A DNA stretch of 8,715 bases from an archaeon. GTDB lineage: Archaea; Hydrothermarchaeota; Hydrothermarchaeia; JALTZZ01; JALUTC01. The stretch lies in assembly GCA_027051265.1 (NCBI GenBank), contig JALTZH010000232.1:1-8715 (forward strand), in the 5' to 3' direction. The notes under the pieces were generated by a model. It was not told the DNA's origin. It did no database searches and was given only the letters and a program-made list of their open reading frames with translations. Position numbers and translations under genes: made by a program. Within the stretch, counting starts at the first letter, position 1. Every line of letters begins with the position of its first letter. Shown here piece after piece: positions 6,285 to 8,715 of this stretch.

Positions 6285-6552
6285 ATGGAGAAAATTCCAA
6301 TAGATATAAAAGATCTTAAAACTTTTTTCTGAAGTTACGAAAGCTGCAAAAGAATTTCATATTGATTCGAGAAGAATTAAGAACTTCAGAAAGATTTCAT
6401 TACTAAAACGATTTTGTAAATATTATGATTGTCTTCCGAATGATGCTCTTATAGCAGTCACTTGCAAATATTATGGGATTAAAAAGATTGCAACGTTTGA
6501 TGAAGACTTTAAAAGAGTAGATTTCCTTGAGGTTATTGATCAATTAAAATAA
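6285..6552 (+). pseudogene. vapC: VapC-type PIN-domain toxin, frameshifted C-terminal remnant
   Basis: After a probable frameshift at the T6 run (6323-6328), the frame reads through to TAA at 6550-6552. It contains the typical VapC C-terminal half LPNDALIAVTCKYYG followed by IKKIATFDEDFKRVDFLEVI. The aspartates of NDALIA and of FDEDF are the later acidic residues of the PIN nuclease site. The N-terminal half with the first catalytic Asp is missing, and the preceding part reads MEKIPIDIKDLKTF from ATG 6285 in the other frame. PIN toxins cut RNA and are held by an antitoxin encoded next to them. Here the gene cannot make an active toxin; it is probably a relic of a toxin-antitoxin locus separate from the one just downstream. 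Confidence 0.8.
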
Positions 6553-6619
6553 TTAAAATTATAAATAATTAAAATTATGAGAATATTATCCTTTCTTAAA
6601 TAGATATGAAATTATTAAA

Positions 6620-6799
6620 GTGATTTATGAGAACAGCGTTTTTAAACCATTAGAGAAAGTTAACTTAAAAGAGGGTGAAATAGTTAAATTAAAAATAGAA
6701 ATAGATAGAAAAGAGATCGTAGAAAAATATGCTGGTATTTTAGGAGAAGCAGATGAAAAAGAATTAAAAGAAATTGAACAAAAGGCACAGATACAATGA
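6620..6799 (+). CDS. DUF104 (UPF0165, AF2212-like) antitoxin of a VapC pair
   Basis: The frame gives about 59 residues, starting VIYENSVFKPLEKVNLKEG, which is the hallmark N-terminus of the DUF104/UPF0165 antitoxin family. A basic/acidic helix follows, ending in KELKEIEQKAQ. Such proteins bind and neutralise a PIN-domain VapC and usually repress their own promoter. The TGA stop overlaps the ATG of a vapC start (ATGA at 6796-6799), the classic arrangement. The start is uncertain: in-frame codons upstream (back to a stop at 6578) include no ATG, so I chose GTG 6620. An ATG at 6606 lies one base out of frame, so a small frameshift may have damaged the start. Its own toxin is truncated, leaving it an orphan at best. 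Confidence 0.7.
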   Translation: MIYENSVFKPLEKVNLKEGEIVKLKIEIDRKEIVEKYAGILGEADEKELKEIEQKAQIQ

Positions 6800-6846
6800 T
6801 ATTCTTGGATACAAACATATCTTACAAAACGTCGCTAAGAAAGTAG
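6796..6846 (+). pseudogene. vapC: Truncated vapC start (PIN-domain toxin, first codons only)
   Basis: The reading frame MIFLDTNISY is the typical first strand of a PIN nuclease, with catalytic Asp5. It starts within the antitoxin stop codon, so it was translationally coupled to it. After Tyr10 the family resemblance ends and a stop follows at 6844-6846. The break coincides with TTAC (6822-6825), the favoured insertion target of IS200/IS605 elements, and a tnpB remnant starts about 35 bases later. The rest of the toxin is not found downstream in the window. Confidence 0.7.
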
Positions 6847-6858
6847 TGAATAGTTAAT

Positions 6859-8010
6859 ATGCGAAAAATGGAGAAGCAAAGAAAGCTGATAAAAAGAACC
6901 AAGTATTCAAGCTACATCCAAGCAAAGAACAAGAGAAAGATCTTTTCAAAATCTGTGAGATATCCACGATTCTTTGGAACAAGCTAAATTATATAAGGAG
7001 ACAAGCGTTCTTTAAGAACAGATTCAGCTGGGAAAATGGTGTTGAAGAATTATACGAAGAGTTTAAATCAATTTTAGGTTCTGCAACTATGCAGCAGATA
7101 ATAAGAAAAAAATAATTTCGCTTGGAAACGCTTCTTCAAGCTAAAAAGCCTTCAGAAAAAAAATAAACTGCCAAAGCACATTAGGAAGGTATCTTCACCC
7201 GTTACTGGAAGGATAGAGAAGCTAGTAAAAGAAAACTTATGACAATAATAAGAAACGATTGCTATCGAATAGAAAAAAACTTCAAAGGCAAAAAATACTT
7301 AATATTTAAAGGCATGAGAATTAGAATATAGCAAAGCTAAATGGCATGGTAAACAGAGACAATTGGAAATCTTCTATGACGACTTAACTAAAAACTGGTA
7401 CGCTCATCAAACCATCGAAGTTGAGAAACCTGAAGCAAAAGGTTATAAAAGAGCCTTCGCTATCTGTTTGATAACAGTTTGGATCGAAAACGAAAGACAA
7501 GCTATTGCTTTCAGCGGCAAGTCTTTTCTATCGGATTGGTGGTATTGGAACAAAAAAATCGCTCAACACCAAAGCCTCCTCAAAAGAATTAATAATAGAT
7601 ACAACTCCAGAACCCTTAGAAAACTATACAGAATAAGACAAAAAAGGTTTAGGCATTACGTTAATTCCGTCGTGCATAGATTCGTAAAGCTTTGCAAAAC
7701 GTTAAAACAATCTTCGTCAGCGATCCCAAAGGTTTAAGAAGAAACAACAACAAAAGCAAAAAATTAACACTATCATCCACAACTTCTTCAGCTATAGATA
7801 TATCATCGAAAGGCTTAGGATAACGGCCGAAAACTTCGAATTAAGGTTTGAATCCGTAAATGAACGTAATACCTCCTCTCGTTGCCCTTTGTTGCAATAA
7901 GCCAAGTTTATTAAAATAGATAGTATTGTTTAAATGTCGTTGCAAGTAGTTTAGATTTAAATAGAATAACGTGGAGAAATATAGAAAAAGCATCAAAGAT
8001 TTTAAAAATT
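6859..8010 (+). pseudogene. tnpB: tnpB (IS605 OrfB) pseudogene, multiply disrupted
   Basis: TnpB is the RNA-guided RuvC nuclease of IS200/IS605 and IS1341-type elements. Pieces in several frames line up in TnpB order. An N-terminal KNQVFKLHPSKEQEKDLF lies in an open stretch 6894-7112, ending at a stop. LMTIIRNDCYRIEKNF is split by a stop near 7240. The longest intact piece (7363-7737) includes KNWYAHQTIEVEKPE, KGYKRAFAI and LLKRINNRYNSRTLRKLY. Then come DPKGLRRNNNKSKKLN (about 7720-7768), YIIERLRITAENF and NTSSRCP (about 7868-7888), and KCRCK of the second zinc knuckle (7932-7946). The RuvC-I motif, normally DLG after FAI, is replaced by Cys-Leu-Ile, so the first catalytic Asp is gone. No tnpA is visible. 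It is inserted in the vapC locus and cannot be active. Confidence 0.85.
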
Positions 8011-8052
8011 TTTTAATACATAAGATGATTATTGACAAGAAAAACATAATGA

Positions 8053-8413
8053 CCCTGCCCCCAATGCGGGTATATATCTAAAGACCCAAGGGGGCAGGTG
8101 ATACCTAAATACCTCAAAATGAAGGGATTTCCCCAGAGCCCCAAACACTTTCTACCGTGTGGTGATCAATAAAATAATCCCTCAGTGGAAGGTCATCACA
8201 GGCTCTGGGCGGGGTTGCTCAGATCGGGGCGGAGATCGATGATTTGCTTCCCAATGGAAGAGGAGCTGAGGTCGATGATACCTAAAGGACTGATGGAAAC
8301 TCCTTAAACTTCCATAAATTTCCACCAATCCTGAACCCCTTAACTCTCGTGTAGAAGCCCATAAAGATGTCGTAGGCGCTCTAAATATAGCTCTCGTCTC
8401 AATGATGCTCTAA
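8053..8413 (+). pseudogene. tnpB: 3' remnant of a second tnpB, G+C-rich, with split zinc ribbon
   Basis: A frame from 8053 to a stop at 8170 encodes PCPQCGYISKD, the first knuckle of a TnpB zinc ribbon. About 300 bases later, in another frame (8351-8413), VEAHKDVVGALNIA is the usual TnpB C-terminal RuvC-III motif, whose Asp is catalytic. In intact TnpB these two are normally only about 20-25 residues apart, so roughly 200-250 bases appear inserted or duplicated between them. The base composition (31 G or C among 60 at 8221-8280) differs sharply from the upstream A/T-rich tnpB, which has its own zinc ribbon. This is therefore a separate, probably more recently arrived element. The region also carries strong RNA-like pairings (see findings). 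Confidence 0.65.
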
Positions 8414-8427
8414 GCCGAACCAGCGAC

Positions 8428-8567
8428 GATGTAGGCTTAAAAGAGTTGAGAGAGGAAGATTTAACCGGGTGCTGACTCACTCCGTGTTTCTGCGGGTTTC
8501 TCTTGCAGAAGTACAAACCTTCCCGCAAGGAACCCTCACCCTTTAGGATGGGGAAGAGGCGTTTCAC
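8428..8567 (+). ncRNA. omega-RNA-like 3' end / right end of the second tnpB element
   Basis: Directly after the TnpB tail there is a TTCTGC/GCAGAA hairpin (8488-8493 with 8505-8510). Its loop starts with GGG (8494-8496), which can pair with CCC at 8522-8524, a potential pseudoknot. Then TACAAACC leads to GAACCCTCACCC, which folds back on GGATGGGG (8534-8541 with 8546-8553, one mismatch), and the element ends in TTTCAC (8562-8567). This position, fold and ending are those of TnpB omega-RNA scaffolds. The guide would start at 8568. With the protein broken, it could only act with a TnpB made elsewhere. Confidence 0.55.
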
Positions 8568-8569
8568 TC

Positions 8570-8698
8570 TGGATAGCTATGGATAAACATAGCTATCCAT
8601 CATTGCACATAAGATTCCCTTTGTGGATACATCATTAGGGAGCACGGCTCCCTTTCGTATCCACTTCATCGGGCAGTCGTGGGGCACGCGAACCCCAC
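8570..8698. repeat. Cluster of three perfect hairpins downstream of the transposon end
   Basis: Three inverted repeats lie in a row. The first has a 12-bp stem (8570-8581 with 8588-8599, 6-base loop). The second is nested, with an 8-bp outer stem (8623-8630 with 8657-8664) and a 7-bp inner stem AGGGAGC/GCTCCCT (8637-8643 with 8647-8653). The third is 6 bp, GTGGGG/CCCCAC (8679-8684 with 8693-8698). The first two both contain TGGATA and its complement. No coding frame explains them. They may be the end of another IS200/IS605-type element or a structured RNA continuing past the window. Confidence 0.7.
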
Positions 8699-8715
8699 CC
8701 ATTTTCGATATTGCA

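Noticed and set aside
7841-8047. Minus-strand frame of 68 codons
   Set aside because: It is antisense to the zinc-ribbon part of the tnpB pseudogene; its hydrophobic residues come from A/T-rich codons.
8099-8286. 11-bp direct repeat TGATACCTAAA (8099-8109 and 8276-8286) as target duplication of an insert
   Set aside because: Removing the unit between the copies does not restore the TnpB zinc-ribbon frame, so the duplication idea is unsupported.
8340-8567. Minus-strand frame of 75 codons
   Set aside because: It is antisense to the TnpB C-terminal motif and the omega-RNA-like end.
8623-8664. Kink-turn in the internal loop of the nested hairpin
   Set aside because: The loop bases do not allow the tandem G-A/A-G pairs in the required positions on either strand.
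8048-8715. SRP RNA, RNase P RNA or group I intron (IStron-like) in the G+C-rich island
   Set aside because: I could not find the conserved core motifs of any of them, whereas TnpB tail motifs and an omega-RNA-like end are visible.
1-8715. tRNA genes and CRISPR arrays
   Set aside because: No T-loop/acceptor pattern and no regularly spaced short repeats were seen on either strand.

Overview
The window reads as a low-G+C, probably thermophilic archaeon of the methanogen/Archaeoglobus type. The coding regions use AGA/AGG for arginine almost exclusively. The left edge carries formylmethanofuran:H4MPT formyltransferase, and there are archaeal-type Trm5, transcription factor E (TFE) and isopentenyl phosphate kinase genes. 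I cannot name the species from the sequence alone.

Layout. (1) At 1-679, minus strand, lies the N-terminal part of ftr, which runs off the left edge. (2) A divergent spacer (680-863) holds a promoter for each side and one copy of a 54-bp repeat. (3) At 864-2657, plus strand, is a tight three-gene cluster: a short Trm5-type tRNA methyltransferase that lacks the usual N-terminal D1 domain, TFE-alpha, and an HD-domain hydrolase. (4) At 2647-4812, minus strand, a two-gene operon encodes a MoaD-like ubiquitin-fold protein ending in Gly-Gly and a 640-residue B12-binding-type radical SAM enzyme. It converges on the HD gene with an 11-bp overlap. (5) At 4908-5118 is a G+C-rich, highly structured, protein-free element whose minus strand looks like a solo omega-RNA/IS200-IS605-derived element. 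The second copy of the 54-bp repeat follows it. (6) At 5258-5956, minus strand, is isopentenyl phosphate kinase, needed for archaeal lipid precursors.

The right third (5957-8715) is decayed accessory DNA. It contains a frameshifted VapC (PIN) C-terminal half, an open DUF104-type antitoxin frame, and the first 16 codons of its overlapping VapC toxin, cut off just where a tnpB transposon remnant begins. That tnpB (about 6859-8010) is broken by several frameshifts and stops and has lost its RuvC-I aspartate motif. It is followed by a G+C-rich tail of a second TnpB (8053-8413) with a split zinc ribbon and a potential pseudoknot, an omega-RNA-like 3' end (8428-8567), and a cluster of perfect hairpins (8570-8698).

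The best leads are the two RNA-like elements, which share a 3' architecture and a TTCAC end although one carries no protein, the MoaD/radical-SAM pair, the near-identical 54-bp repeat at two unrelated loci, and the D1-less Trm5.
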